Origin: Anaerocaecibacter muris
Lineage (GTDB): Bacteria > Bacillota > Clostridia > Christensenellales > Pumilibacteraceae
Assembly: GCF_943192945.1 (NCBI RefSeq)
Contig: NZ_CALPCE010000001.1
Coordinates: forward strand, 62,001 to 126,000
Direction of reading: 5' to 3'
Length of the DNA: 64,000 nt
Part shown: positions 27,486-36,719 of the stretch, piece by piece
Layout of the letters: the number at the start of each line of letters is the position of its first letter
How positions within the stretch are numbered: the stretch's first letter is position 1
Notes under the pieces: generated by a model
Database searches by the model: none
The model's input: only the letters and a program-made list of their open reading frames with translations
What the model was told of the DNA's origin: nothing
Translations under genes and position numbers: made by a program

Positions 27486-28982
27486 TTAAGATACTTTCGC
27501 TTTGCGGCGCGATAATTTTCTTTTTTTGCGGGTTTTGCCGATGGTCACGTCAAAGTCTATCGCGCCGAACACGACCGCCGCAAGCGCGGAAAAACTTACG
27601 CCGCCTATGCCCGCTATGATTATAGGCAACACCGTGCCCGAAATTATCGAAAACACATAGTCGGTAAACAGCCATGCGGGGTATGCCGCCGCGAGGCATA
27701 TTAACAGCGGGCGGAAAAACGACAGCTTTATGCCCGTTCTTCGTTTTATGTCTATAACGTCGAGCACGGACGATACAATCAGGCTTACGCCGAAAGCTAT
27801 CATAAACACGTCTATGTTAAACCGAGAATAAAACGCGAAGCAAATTATATACATGGTCGCTGCGCCTATCAGGTAGTTTATAAGCGATTTCTTTTCGAGG
27901 TCGAGCGAGTTGAGCATGGACGAGGCTATGTTCTCGAACGACAGCGGCAACAACAGCCATGCCGATTTTTTGAGAAATATTCCCGCGTCGGTGTTGTTGT
28001 ATATGAACGTTCCGAGCGGTCCGCCGAGCGCGGCGTATGCGGGCAGAATCACCGCCGCAACTATTACCGAAAACGACAGCGCGCTCTCTATCTGGCGGCA
28101 CATGCTTTTTTTGTCGCCGTGCGCATACGCTTCGGACAGAGTAGGGATCATTACGAACGCAAGCGACCCCACAACAGTGATGGGCAGGTACAACAGCGGC
28201 AACGCCATGCCCACGCACGAACCGAATATATACATAGACTGTTCGGAGTTCAGTCCGCTTGTCATGAGCAGGAAGGGCACGGCTATCGCTATTATGTAGT
28301 TGTTTACGCTGGACGTCGTGCGCGAGAACGTTATGGGCAACGACGTCGTTATAAGCGGTTTTATGTGTCCTTTGGGCGATTGGATTTTGCGCTTGCCTAT
28401 AAAGTAGAACAGCGCGACGGCGATTGCGGAAACGAGGCACGCGACCGTCATGGATAGCGCGACGGCTTTTATTTTGTCCTTGAAAATGCCGAACAGCACC
28501 ACGCAACACACAATGCGCGCAATCTGTTCTATAAGCTCCGCGACGCTCACCGTCGTAAACTTTTTTTCGCCCCACAGCACGCCGCGGAACGCCGAATATA
28601 CGCCCGAAAATACGAGCGCGGGCAACATTATCATGACAAGCGTCATGGACTGCGATTCGGCGAACAGCGCGCCTATCGGCTTTTGGAACGCAAGCACTAT
28701 CGAGCACACGACGACCGCCGTTATCAGTTCGAATATCAGCGCGGCGGAACATATCTTGCCGCCAATCGATTTATCCTTTGCCGTCAGCTTGGACACGACG
28801 AGCGGCACGCCCGACGTCAACAGCGTCAGCAGTACGAAAAAGAAGGACAGCGCGACCGAATAGATGCCCATGCCGACCGCGCCGATCTCGCGCGACAGAT
28901 AGATTTTGAACAGAAAGCCGAGCATGCGCTCCGCAACCGTGAACGCCGTCAGCGTTATTACAGCCTTTGCAAGTGATTTCAT
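27486..28982 (-). CDS. SpoVB/MurJ-like MATE-MVF polysaccharide flippase
   Basis: 498 residues with about 14 membrane helices. The N terminus (AVITLTAFTVAERMLGFLFKIYLSREIGAVGMGIYSVA) matches the SpoVB/RfbX-type oligosaccharide flippase branch of the MOP superfamily. It is expected to flip undecaprenyl-linked cell-wall or cortex precursors across the membrane. Ends in a very basic tail (KTRKKRKLSRRK). Alternative: general lipid II flippase or capsule flippase; sequence alone cannot decide. It is divergent from the lipoprotein gene at 29113 across 130 bp. No clear Shine-Dalgarno. Confidence 0.85.
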   Translation of the reverse strand: MKSLAKAVITLTAFTVAERMLGFLFKIYLSREIGAVGMGIYSVALSFFFVLLTLLTSGVPLVVSKLTAKDKSIGGKICSAALIFELITAVVVCSIVLAFQKPIGALFAESQSMTLVMIMLPALVFSGVYSAFRGVLWGEKKFTTVSVAELIEQIARIVCCVVLFGIFKDKIKAVALSMTVACLVSAIAVALFYFIGKRKIQSPKGHIKPLITTSLPITFSRTTSSVNNYIIAIAVPFLLMTSGLNSEQSMYIFGSCVGMALPLLYLPITVVGSLAFVMIPTLSEAYAHGDKKSMCRQIESALSFSVIVAAVILPAYAALGGPLGTFIYNNTDAGIFLKKSAWLLLPLSFENIASSMLNSLDLEKKSLINYLIGAATMYIICFAFYSRFNIDVFMIAFGVSLIVSSVLDVIDIKRRTGIKLSFFRPLLICLAAAYPAWLFTDYVFSIISGTVLPIIIAGIGGVSFSALAAVVFGAIDFDVTIGKTRKKRKLSRRKAKVS

Positions 28983-29077
28983 CCGTATAGTTTATGTCGC
29001 GCCGTGCGGCAAAATGATTTTTCGGGCGCGGTATTGCGGGAAATTCCGCGGTTTTTTGCGCGACTTCGCGGCTTCTC

Positions 29078-29106
29078 TTGCTTTTTCGTGCGAATATTGA
29101 TATAAT
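29078..29106 (+). promoter_or_regulatory. promoter abutting the start of the first lipoprotein gene
   Basis: TTGCTT (29078-29083), 17-bp spacer, TATAAT (29101-29106). The GTG start at 29113 follows after 6 nt. Confidence 0.75.
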
Positions 29107-29112
29107 ATATTC

Positions 29113-31629
29113 GTGAAAATATACGCCGAAAAACATAACAGTCTAACCAGCACGGTTGCCGTCGCGGTCAAAACCGTCACGATATGCGTTATATCGCTCG
29201 CGTTGGCTTGCGTTTTTTTGGGCTGTTCGGCTTCCGCCGTGAACGTCGGGTTCACGCGCGAATCTATTACTTTATATGTAGGCGAGAGCCGCGACGTTGC
29301 GCCCTACGTCGTTTTCGATCCTATAATAAACGACAGCCGCGACAATTTAAAAATTTCGACCGACGGCGATTGTGTCGAGGTCGGCGGCACTGTGATTACA
29401 GCCGTCAAAGCGGGCGTTGCGACGGTGCGTGCGACGACGGCGAGCGGCGGACGCGACGGGGTTATGACCGTTACCGTTATCGCTCGCGAAGAACAAGACA
29501 TGTATTTAGAGGTTGACGGGAAACTTTTACAGGCGTTATCCGACGGGCAAAAGCCCTCTGCGCTAACGTTTTCGGCTCGGTTCGAGGATACTGTTTTGCC
29601 TAACGGCATAGAGTGGCGCGTAAACGGCAAGACCGTGCAGACGGGCGCGTCGAGTACGTTAGAGTTTGCGCCTGTCGGCATAGGCGAATATACGGTCGCG
29701 GCGCAATCGGGCGATTTGCTTGCGGAACGCATCGTCAAGGTCTATCGCAAAACGCAAACGAGCGTCGAATATACCGGCAATCTTATACAGCCCGACGGGA
29801 ATTTTTCCGCGGTGACGTTTTATGCGCGCGAGATTATGGACGCGGCTAACCCCGCTACCGTTTACGAGTGGCGCGTCAACGGCGTTGTCTCGGGCGCGCT
29901 CGGCGTGTTCGAGTTCACTCCACAAGCGGCTGGCGAATATAAAATTACGTTGGCGGTGAACGGAGTGACGCAGACGGTGGCGGGCGGCGACGGTATTGTC
30001 GTCGAGGCGACGGGCGATCGCGCGCCGCTCGGACGCGTGACGTTCGACGACGCGGACGGCGTTTATATCGATTGGGCGGACGGCGAGCCCATCGTGCGCG
30101 TCACGATTGTTTCGCCCGACGGGCGGCGGCGCGACATAGAGCGGTCGGACGCCGCGCATGCGTATAGGTTTTCGCGCGGTCGGTTTAACGCCGAGGGACT
30201 GATCGAACCGTTTGCCGAAAATCCCGCCGAGTATGCGATTACGCTGGTCGCGGAGGGCAAGCGCGAATTTAAGTTTACTCAATATCCCGAAGCCGCGCGC
30301 CGTTATGCGGACGAAAAGGTTTTGTGTCGCAATTCGTTTATATCGAGCGAGGCGGACGGTACGATGTACATAGCCGAGCTTTACGCCGTAGGCGCTTCGC
30401 GCGAGCGGTGCTATATCGACGGCGACGCGAATAAAATAACGTCGGCTATGCGTGCCGCCGCGAGCGATCTCGGCATGTCCGCATATATTGTTGCGGACGG
30501 GCATATAGCGACGGTCGAGCTTGACGGAATTGTGAACGCGCCGAGCAAATTCGACGCGGGCAACGCCGAACGCGTGTACGCCGTTATGCCGCATATCGAA
30601 TACGATCAGACGGCGCGGAGACCGAGCAATTATGTTTTTGCGCTCGACCGCGTCAAAAAATCCGCGGAGGTCGAAAGTTCCGAACAGCTACTGCTTGCGA
30701 CCGCATACGGAATACGTCCCGCGCCCGTTAAAAAGAGTACCGCCGAGGTTATATACGGTTCTGCGCGCAACAGGCTTGTTTCCATAATCGGCGCGGACTA
30801 TACTGCGGAACAAAAGGTGCATGCCGTTTACGACTGGTTGCAGTGGGTGATTGTGCGAGCCGAAACGCCGAGCGCGACAGGTAGCGGGCGTTTTTTGGAG
30901 AGCGTGTTCGGAAGCGCGGAGCTTGACGTGCCGTCCGTCGGACTGCGGCGCGCCGCAGTTACGAGCGAGGGCGCGGCAAAGGCGTTTGCGCTTATGGCGC
31001 GTATCGAGGGAATTGACTGCGTTATCGAGTCGTCGGCAACGGCGGACGGCGGACGGAGGTTTTGGAATAAAGTCAAACTCGACGGGCGGTGGTACAACGT
31101 GGACGTTTTCGGCGGTAAAATTCCGTTCGACGAAATAGGGTTGTCGAGCGCGCGCGAGCTTACTTCGCACCGCGGACTGCTTACCGACGACGCGTATATG
31201 ATTAAACAGGGTTTGACTCCGCAGGGCGGGGCTTTGGAGGCTTACGACGCGAGCAAGTCGGCGTACTTGGCAAAACGCGTAGCGTACGGCGCGTATTTCG
31301 ATTATTACGCGGGCAAGTATGAAATAGCCGACGAAAGTATGTACGACGCGGCTGTCGCTTATGCGTTTGGCGCGTGCGCTATCGGCAGTGTGTCCGTGCC
31401 AGTGTACGGCGGAATAGAAACGTACATAAACAATACCTTGGGCGCGGAGTTTGCGTTGGCGGACGACGTGACGGACGACGAAGTTGCGACTGTAATAGAA
31501 CAAATACGCGCCGCGGCGGATAAGTATGCGGAAAAGGTTTACGGTCAAAAGTTTGCGAGCAATGCGGTTGCGATATACCGCACCGATTATACTGTTACGG
31601 TTGCGGCTACTGCGCCGCGCCGCGGCTGA
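29113..31629 (+). CDS. Ig-like lipoprotein with degenerate transglutaminase-like domain
   Basis: 838 residues, GTG start at 29113 with no Shine-Dalgarno. Signal peptide with lipobox FLGC near residue 37. A BIG2-type Ig-like domain follows (FTRESITLYVGESRDV...VKAGVATVRAT), then two or three further beta-sandwich modules with W-R-V-N-G cores. Residues about 570-700 align with the transglutaminase-like core of the next gene: HAVYDWLQW, the Cys-loop and WNKVKLDGRWYNVDV. The catalytic Cys position is Thr617 and the catalytic His position is Arg649; only Asp664 remains. It should therefore not be an active transglutaminase or peptidase; a binding or structural role is more likely. Tandem paralogue of the next gene. 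Confidence 0.85.
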   Translation: MKIYAEKHNSLTSTVAVAVKTVTICVISLALACVFLGCSASAVNVGFTRESITLYVGESRDVAPYVVFDPIINDSRDNLKISTDGDCVEVGGTVITAVKAGVATVRATTASGGRDGVMTVTVIAREEQDMYLEVDGKLLQALSDGQKPSALTFSARFEDTVLPNGIEWRVNGKTVQTGASSTLEFAPVGIGEYTVAAQSGDLLAERIVKVYRKTQTSVEYTGNLIQPDGNFSAVTFYAREIMDAANPATVYEWRVNGVVSGALGVFEFTPQAAGEYKITLAVNGVTQTVAGGDGIVVEATGDRAPLGRVTFDDADGVYIDWADGEPIVRVTIVSPDGRRRDIERSDAAHAYRFSRGRFNAEGLIEPFAENPAEYAITLVAEGKREFKFTQYPEAARRYADEKVLCRNSFISSEADGTMYIAELYAVGASRERCYIDGDANKITSAMRAAASDLGMSAYIVADGHIATVELDGIVNAPSKFDAGNAERVYAVMPHIEYDQTARRPSNYVFALDRVKKSAEVESSEQLLLATAYGIRPAPVKKSTAEVIYGSARNRLVSIIGADYTAEQKVHAVYDWLQWVIVRAETPSATGSGRFLESVFGSAELDVPSVGLRRAAVTSEGAAKAFALMARIEGIDCVIESSATADGGRRFWNKVKLDGRWYNVDVFGGKIPFDEIGLSSARELTSHRGLLTDDAYMIKQGLTPQGGALEAYDASKSAYLAKRVAYGAYFDYYAGKYEIADESMYDAAVAYAFGACAIGSVSVPVYGGIETYINNTLGAEFALADDVTDDEVATVIEQIRAAADKYAEKVYGQKFASNAVAIYRTDYTVTVAATAPRRG

Positions 31630-31640
31630 CGGGAGGAATT

Positions 31641-34235
31641 ATGACGAAAAAAAGTCATGCGTTTTTTAAAGCGTTGCGTGTAGCGACGGCGGCGGTTATT
31701 TCCGCCGTGATGGTTTTTGCGCTCGGCGGGTGTTCGCTTTTTCGTTCTTTATTGGACGACGGCGACGGCTCTATCGACTTTACGCGCAGTAGCATTACGT
31801 TACAAGTGGGCGAAAGATACAACCTTGCAAACATTATAGATTGCGATTCGACCGACTATACTTTGACTTCGTCCGACCCGAAAGTCGTTACGATTTCAGG
31901 CTCTACGGTTACGGCTAAAAGCGCGGGTACGGCTACCGTAAAGGCGAGCACGGGTTACGACAGCGACGTTTTGCGCGTGACCGTTAAACAAAAACAAGAG
32001 GACGCGTTTACGGTCGAAACGGACGGCGCGCTTGTCCAAACAATGGGCGAACTATCCGAAATTACGTTCATGCCAACGGCGACCGGTAGTATTGCGTCTT
32101 CGTCCGTGGCGTGGTACGTCGGCGGGCGGCTTAAAGAAATGGGGTACGCAGACGAACCGTTTAAGTACACGCCGACAGGTGCGGGCGCGTTTTCTGTAAC
32201 GGCGAAGTGCGGAGATTTTACCTGTTCGCTAATAGTGCGCGTTTACTATCCGGTGACCGCCTCGGTCGAGTGCGACGGGGAGCTTAATCAAACCGCCGCG
32301 CCCTATTCCGATATAGATTTTAAAGTTCGAGTGGACGGCGACGGCAACGGCGCAAACCCGCCCGATTATATTGTTTGGTACGACAACGGTAAAATTATAT
32401 CGGAAGGATCGGAACTCGCGTTTTCTTACAGACCCGCCGCGGGCAGGCATACGATAGCCGCCGAAGTGAACGGCGTGCGCGTGTATTCAACCGACGCAGT
32501 ATTTAAGGGCGCGGCAGCAACTCCCGCCGCGCCGACGGTCGAGTTTGACAACCTTTTCCCGCATGTGTATGTGCGGTACGAAGTCGCGGGCGCCGCGCAG
32601 GTGGAAATAACTTCGCCGACGGGCTTGGCGGCTACGTTTTCGCAAAACTCCGCCGCGTATAAAGATTTGTTCGACGGCAACGGGTTTGACGCGGGGCAGT
32701 TAATTTCGCTGTGCGCAAGCGATTCCGGCAGACGATCGTATCGCGTGCGCGTCAAATCGCTGGGCGACGGCGACGCGCTAACCGAGGGCGAGTATTCCGA
32801 ATATTACACGTTTACGCAACTTCCGTCGGCGGCAAAACCGTACTTGGAAACGCGCTGTCTTAACGGCGATCTTTACGTCACGTCCGACGTCGAGTATACC
32901 GAGCTTGTCGAATACTACGTTAATTTCCGCTCCAAAACGGTGAACGAGCCGAGCGTGTCGTTTGACTGTTATATAGCTTACGACATGTACGATAAGGACG
33001 CGTTGTGGAACGACGCGTTCCCGATAGCCGCGACGAGCGGGCTGTACAAGAACATAAAAACGACGTTCAAAAACAACGTTATGCGCACTTCGTTCACAGT
33101 AAATACCGTCAACAATCCGTCGCGCAAATCGTCCGCGGGCATGTTCGGCGAGGGGTATTCCAAACAGCTCCACGCCGTGCTTCCGCACATCAATTACGAC
33201 GAAAACAAATACCGTCCCGACAGTCATGTTTTTCCGATTGACGAGCGTGAATATTCCGCGGCGGTCGAATATTCCGACGAACTGTATCTTGCGGCGGAGC
33301 GCGGCGTAAAGCCGTTGCCCAAGTCCGGATCGTCCGCCGAAACGCTGTACGAGCTTGCGCGAGCGGCACTGCGCGAAATTTGTTCGGACGATATGACCGA
33401 CATGCAAAAGGCGCATGCGATATACGACTGGATTATGTGGAGGGTTGCTTACGACACGCCCGCGACAGAGGTATCGTCGGGCGGCGAAAAGTATTCGGCA
33501 TACTATCTCGAAGGCGTGCTGGGCGACGGCAGTACGTCTATCGGCGGAGTGGTATATCCGCCTTACGCCGTTTGCGACGGCATGAGCAAGGCGTATGCGC
33601 TTATGTGCAATATAGAGGGAATACCTTGCGTGCGCGTCGTGGGCGAGGCGGGATCGTCGATATACGACCTCGGCGGGCATGCTTGGAACAAGGTGTTTAT
33701 AGACGGCGCGTGGTACGTCGTTGACTGCACGTGGGGCGATTCGCAAGGTTCGCTCACGCTCGACGGCAACAAGTCGTCCGTTTACGAACTGGGCTTGCAC
33801 GACTATTTGTTCGTAACCGACTCGGATATTTCGAGTACGCATTACGAACCTTATATGAACGACGAAAGCTCTATCGTGTACGCGCCCGCAACGGCTCGGC
33901 GCAAGCTCAACGTGTACAAGGACATGACCTTTAACGACGCGGTTATAGACTGCTATATCGCGGGCGGGCAGAACGAGCGCGAACGCATGCGCGAAATAGC
34001 GAGAAACGTAGCCAAGGCGTACAAGTCGCGATCGTCCGTCCGAATTGCGGGCGGCGTGAACGGCGGACAGTACGCAATAAATTATCAGGGCGTCGAAGTC
34101 TATTCCGAAAACGGTTTTACATTGTCCGACAGCGCGATACTCGACGTCGTAACGGCGGCAGTCAATGCGGAAAATTCTTCGCTTACCGTCAAGGTCGTAA
34201 CTTACGACAATATTATGCTCATACTGTTAAAATAG
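31641..34235 (+). CDS. Ig-like lipoprotein with intact transglutaminase-like domain
   Basis: 864 residues; GGAGG 7 nt before ATG, 11 nt after the previous stop. Lipobox ALGGC near residue 31. BIG2 domain (FTRSSITLQVGERYNL...SAGTATVKAS), then Ig-like modules, then a transglutaminase/protease-like domain at about 580-710. The full triad is visible: Cys645 in AVCDGMSKAYAL, His680 in GGHAWNKV, Asp695 in VVDCTWGD. Such domains in Clostridia are thought to cross-link or cut surface proteins. It is co-transcribed with the inactive-looking paralogue, so the two may form a pair. The substrate is not known. Confidence 0.88.
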   Translation: MTKKSHAFFKALRVATAAVISAVMVFALGGCSLFRSLLDDGDGSIDFTRSSITLQVGERYNLANIIDCDSTDYTLTSSDPKVVTISGSTVTAKSAGTATVKASTGYDSDVLRVTVKQKQEDAFTVETDGALVQTMGELSEITFMPTATGSIASSSVAWYVGGRLKEMGYADEPFKYTPTGAGAFSVTAKCGDFTCSLIVRVYYPVTASVECDGELNQTAAPYSDIDFKVRVDGDGNGANPPDYIVWYDNGKIISEGSELAFSYRPAAGRHTIAAEVNGVRVYSTDAVFKGAAATPAAPTVEFDNLFPHVYVRYEVAGAAQVEITSPTGLAATFSQNSAAYKDLFDGNGFDAGQLISLCASDSGRRSYRVRVKSLGDGDALTEGEYSEYYTFTQLPSAAKPYLETRCLNGDLYVTSDVEYTELVEYYVNFRSKTVNEPSVSFDCYIAYDMYDKDALWNDAFPIAATSGLYKNIKTTFKNNVMRTSFTVNTVNNPSRKSSAGMFGEGYSKQLHAVLPHINYDENKYRPDSHVFPIDEREYSAAVEYSDELYLAAERGVKPLPKSGSSAETLYELARAALREICSDDMTDMQKAHAIYDWIMWRVAYDTPATEVSSGGEKYSAYYLEGVLGDGSTSIGGVVYPPYAVCDGMSKAYALMCNIEGIPCVRVVGEAGSSIYDLGGHAWNKVFIDGAWYVVDCTWGDSQGSLTLDGNKSSVYELGLHDYLFVTDSDISSTHYEPYMNDESSIVYAPATARRKLNVYKDMTFNDAVIDCYIAGGQNERERMREIARNVAKAYKSRSSVRIAGGVNGGQYAINYQGVEVYSENGFTLSDSAILDVVTAAVNAENSSLTVKVVTYDNIMLILLK

Positions 34236-34302
34236 TGATAAATCGCAATGCGCGTACTACTCGCGCGGCGAAAAGTCAAAACCGAATATCGGCGCAAAAT
34301 AA

Positions 34303-34345
34303 AACGGCATAAGATTCGCTGCTTGCGGGCTTATGCCGTTATTTG
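34303..34345 (+). terminator. bidirectional terminator
   Basis: AACGGCATAAG (34303-34313) pairs with CTTATGCCGTT (34330-34340), an 11-bp stem between two convergent genes, then a T-rich tail. Confidence 0.85.
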
Positions 34346-34385
34346 TTTGCGTTAATTATATGAGCGATAAGGTTGCGAGTTGTAT

Positions 34386-35147
34386 TTAAAGGTCGGCAAA
34401 ATTTTTAACAAATAGTTTAAACGGGTCGCGCCAACACGTTTCGTCGTGAACGCCGTTGTGATTGTAGTCGAGCGTTATGTTTGTTGCGCCCGACGCGCGT
34501 AAAGCATTTGTTATATCGAACGCGTCGTTTACGAATAATTGCGGCACTTGTTTGATTATTTCGGGGTCGGGAACTTCGCCCGTTTGTTCGCTCCCGCCCG
34601 CGTAAACGGCATACAGTGCGTTTGGGTCGAATTTTGTTTCGTTCAAAAATTTGCCGTATGCTTGCGGGCTTACGAAAAGCGCTGCGGAAAACATGGCGTA
34701 AGCTCTTAACCGCGGATCGAGTTTTGCCGCATAGTATGCGGTCATGTTCGCGCCCGCGCTCGACCCTGCCATGGCGTAAAACTTAAAGCCGAAGCGTTTG
34801 TCGAGGTAGGGGATTATTATGGTTTGGATATAGTCCGCGTATACTTCGGCTTTGCCGCCGCATAGCGGCAAGCCGTATTTGTCGAGTTCGGTGGGGAACG
34901 GCAAATAATCGTCGTTCCGCGTTGCGCCGACGCTGTCGATACCGATTATCGCCGTGTTTTTTACGCCCGCCGCTTTAAGCGCGTCTATTGCGCGCCAGCT
35001 TTTTTTATACGCCGCGTCCTCGTCGTAGAACACGTTTTGCCCGTCGTGCATGATTATCGCGCGGTCGGCTTTTTGGGGAACGTACAGTCTTACCGTGCGC
35101 GCGTATGCGCCTTTGGAGAGCACTGCTATTTCGTATTTGCGTTTCAT
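34386..35147 (-). CDS. putative esterase (Fes/esterase D-like alpha/beta hydrolase)
   Basis: 253 residues. N-terminal RTVRLYVPQ, IIMHDGQNVF with the oxyanion-region Asp-Gly, nucleophile Ser130 in GSSAG (128-132), and a likely catalytic His234 in NHNGVHDETCW. This matches the 'putative esterase' family that includes enterochelin esterase and S-formylglutathione hydrolase. No signal peptide, so cytosolic. Natural substrate unknown; a carbohydrate acetyl- or feruloyl-ester is possible. GGCGGTGA precedes the ATG. Monocistronic. Confidence 0.85.
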   Translation of the reverse strand: MKRKYEIAVLSKGAYARTVRLYVPQKADRAIIMHDGQNVFYDEDAAYKKSWRAIDALKAAGVKNTAIIGIDSVGATRNDDYLPFPTELDKYGLPLCGGKAEVYADYIQTIIIPYLDKRFGFKFYAMAGSSAGANMTAYYAAKLDPRLRAYAMFSAALFVSPQAYGKFLNETKFDPNALYAVYAGGSEQTGEVPDPEIIKQVPQLFVNDAFDITNALRASGATNITLDYNHNGVHDETCWRDPFKLFVKNFADL

Positions 35148-35166
35148 TGTTCACCGCCTTCGGTTA

Positions 35167-35195
35167 ATTATACAGCGGAGCGCGGGAATTGTCAA
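35167..35195 (-). promoter_or_regulatory. consensus promoter of the esterase gene
   Basis: Minus strand TTGACA (35195-35190), 17-bp spacer, TATAAT (35172-35167): both boxes perfect. Confidence 0.88.
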
Positions 35196-35222
35196 TATTT
35201 ATTCCCAAATTGCGCAAAAGCC

Positions 35223-35251
35223 TTGATTTTGTAATTTGCGTGTGGTATAAT
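35223..35251 (+). promoter_or_regulatory. promoter abutting the cca start codon
   Basis: TTGATT (35223-35228), 17-bp spacer, TATAAT (35246-35251). The ATG at 35260 follows after 8 nt. Confidence 0.78.
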
Positions 35252-35259
35252 CGCGGTAT

Positions 35260-36642
35260 ATGAAAATTCAACTCGAAGAGAAGTCTGCCAAGTTTATAAG
35301 CAGTCTTGCCGAAAATGTGTACGTGGTCGGAGGTTACGTGCGCAATAATTTATGCGGCTATAAATGCACGGATATAGACATTGCGGGTCCCGTGCCCGCG
35401 CTCGCGCTTAACTTGCCGCCGCACACGTCCATGAACATGGTTAATCACCGCATGGGCACGGCGCAGCTTGTTTACGACGGCGTTAAGTACGAATATACGC
35501 CCTTCCGCGTGGAAGTATACGGGGCGGGCGGAGAGCATACGCCCGTGCACGTCAGTTTTACTACCGATCTCAATGCCGACGCGCAACGCAGGGATTTTTG
35601 TTGCAACGCCATATATTACGACGTCAAGCGCGACGAAATTATCGACCCGCTCAACGGCGTGCGCGACGCGGAACAAAAAATTCTTCGCGGCTGCAACAAG
35701 CACGTTTTCGAGTCGGACGGACTGCGGTTGCTGCGGCTTGTTCGGCTCGCCGCCGAGCTTAACTTTAAGATAGAGGGCGAAACGGCGCGCGCCGCAAAAG
35801 CCATGAACGACAGGCTGAACGACATCACAAGCGAGCGCAAGCGCATGGAGCTTGATAAAATTCTGTATGCGGACACCGTCAACGACGTTGCAAACGCGCA
35901 ATATCGCGGACTGCGGCTGTTGAAGCAACTGGAACTGTGGAAGTATCTTATTCCCGAAATAGCGGGTTGCGACGGCATTGCGCAGCCCGAACAGTATCAT
36001 AAATACGACGTTATGGAACACTCGTTCAGGTGCGTGCTAAATGCCGCGCCGGTACATAATTTGCGGCTCGCGGCGTTGTTGCACGATGTGGGCAAGCCGT
36101 ACTGCTTCCAAAAATTCGGCAATTTTCACGGTCACGAAAAAAGTTCGGGCATAGCCGCGCGCATAATCCTAAACCGCTTGCGCTATCCCAACGACGTTAT
36201 AGAACAGGTGGTTCGTCTGTGCAGTCTGCACATGTACGACATGCGCGGCGACGCGCGCGAGTCCAAAATTCGCGTGTTTGTGGCAAAGAACTTCGACCTT
36301 ATAGACAAACTCGTCGCACTTATCCGCGCGGATAAACTCGCGACGGGCATGGCGAACGCCGAGGAAGTCAACCGGCCGCACAGGTTCGAGATAGTGCGCG
36401 AAAAGTTGCTCGCCGAGGGCGCGCCCATTCTAAAACGCTCGCTTAAAATTTCGGGCAAGGACTTGGCGGACATGGGGTTTGAGAGCGAGGCTATTTCCGC
36501 CGCGCTCGAAGAACTGTGGCGCGAGTGCATAATCAATCCGCAAAACAACAATGCCGAGTGGCTTAACCGCGCGGCGGCGCGCCTGCCCAAAAAGCCCGAG
36601 CAGGTCAAACGCGCGCCCGCTTCGCGCAATCGTTCCAAATAG
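35260..36642 (+). CDS. cca: CCA tRNA nucleotidyltransferase / poly(A) polymerase family
   Basis: 460 residues. N-terminal class II nucleotidyltransferase head: VYVVGGYVRNNLCG and the metal-binding D-x-D in CTDIDIAG; RRDFCCNAIYYD and RLLRLVRLAAEL follow. A C-terminal HD domain carries HDVGKP near 272-277 and further His residues. It adds or repairs the CCA end of tRNAs. The enzyme is expected for this clade. No Shine-Dalgarno; the ATG is only 8 nt behind the -10 box, so the message should be leaderless. Basic C-terminal tail. Monocistronic. Confidence 0.92.
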   Translation: MKIQLEEKSAKFISSLAENVYVVGGYVRNNLCGYKCTDIDIAGPVPALALNLPPHTSMNMVNHRMGTAQLVYDGVKYEYTPFRVEVYGAGGEHTPVHVSFTTDLNADAQRRDFCCNAIYYDVKRDEIIDPLNGVRDAEQKILRGCNKHVFESDGLRLLRLVRLAAELNFKIEGETARAAKAMNDRLNDITSERKRMELDKILYADTVNDVANAQYRGLRLLKQLELWKYLIPEIAGCDGIAQPEQYHKYDVMEHSFRCVLNAAPVHNLRLAALLHDVGKPYCFQKFGNFHGHEKSSGIAARIILNRLRYPNDVIEQVVRLCSLHMYDMRGDARESKIRVFVAKNFDLIDKLVALIRADKLATGMANAEEVNRPHRFEIVREKLLAEGAPILKRSLKISGKDLADMGFESEAISAALEELWRECIINPQNNNAEWLNRAAARLPKKPEQVKRAPASRNRSK

Positions 36643-36681
36643 AATTTAAGCCTGCCCGCTCGATAAAATAATATTTTGCGA

Positions 36682-36711
36682 TTACATATTTTCGATATTA
36701 TTCGACATACT
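36682..36711 (+). promoter_or_regulatory. promoter abutting the VanW-like gene
   Basis: TTACAT (36682-36687), 18-bp spacer, CATACT (36706-36711); TACTAT at 36708 is an alternative -10. The ATG is at 36720. Weaker match than the others. Confidence 0.5.
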
Positions 36712-36719
36712 ATCGGCGT

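Noticed and set aside
28984-29012. A leaderless promoter for the flippase gene at 28982
   Set aside because: TTGCCG-17-TATACG can be drawn, but its -10 box lies only 1 nt before the ATG, which would put the start of transcription inside the gene; evidence too weak to include it in the leaderless set.
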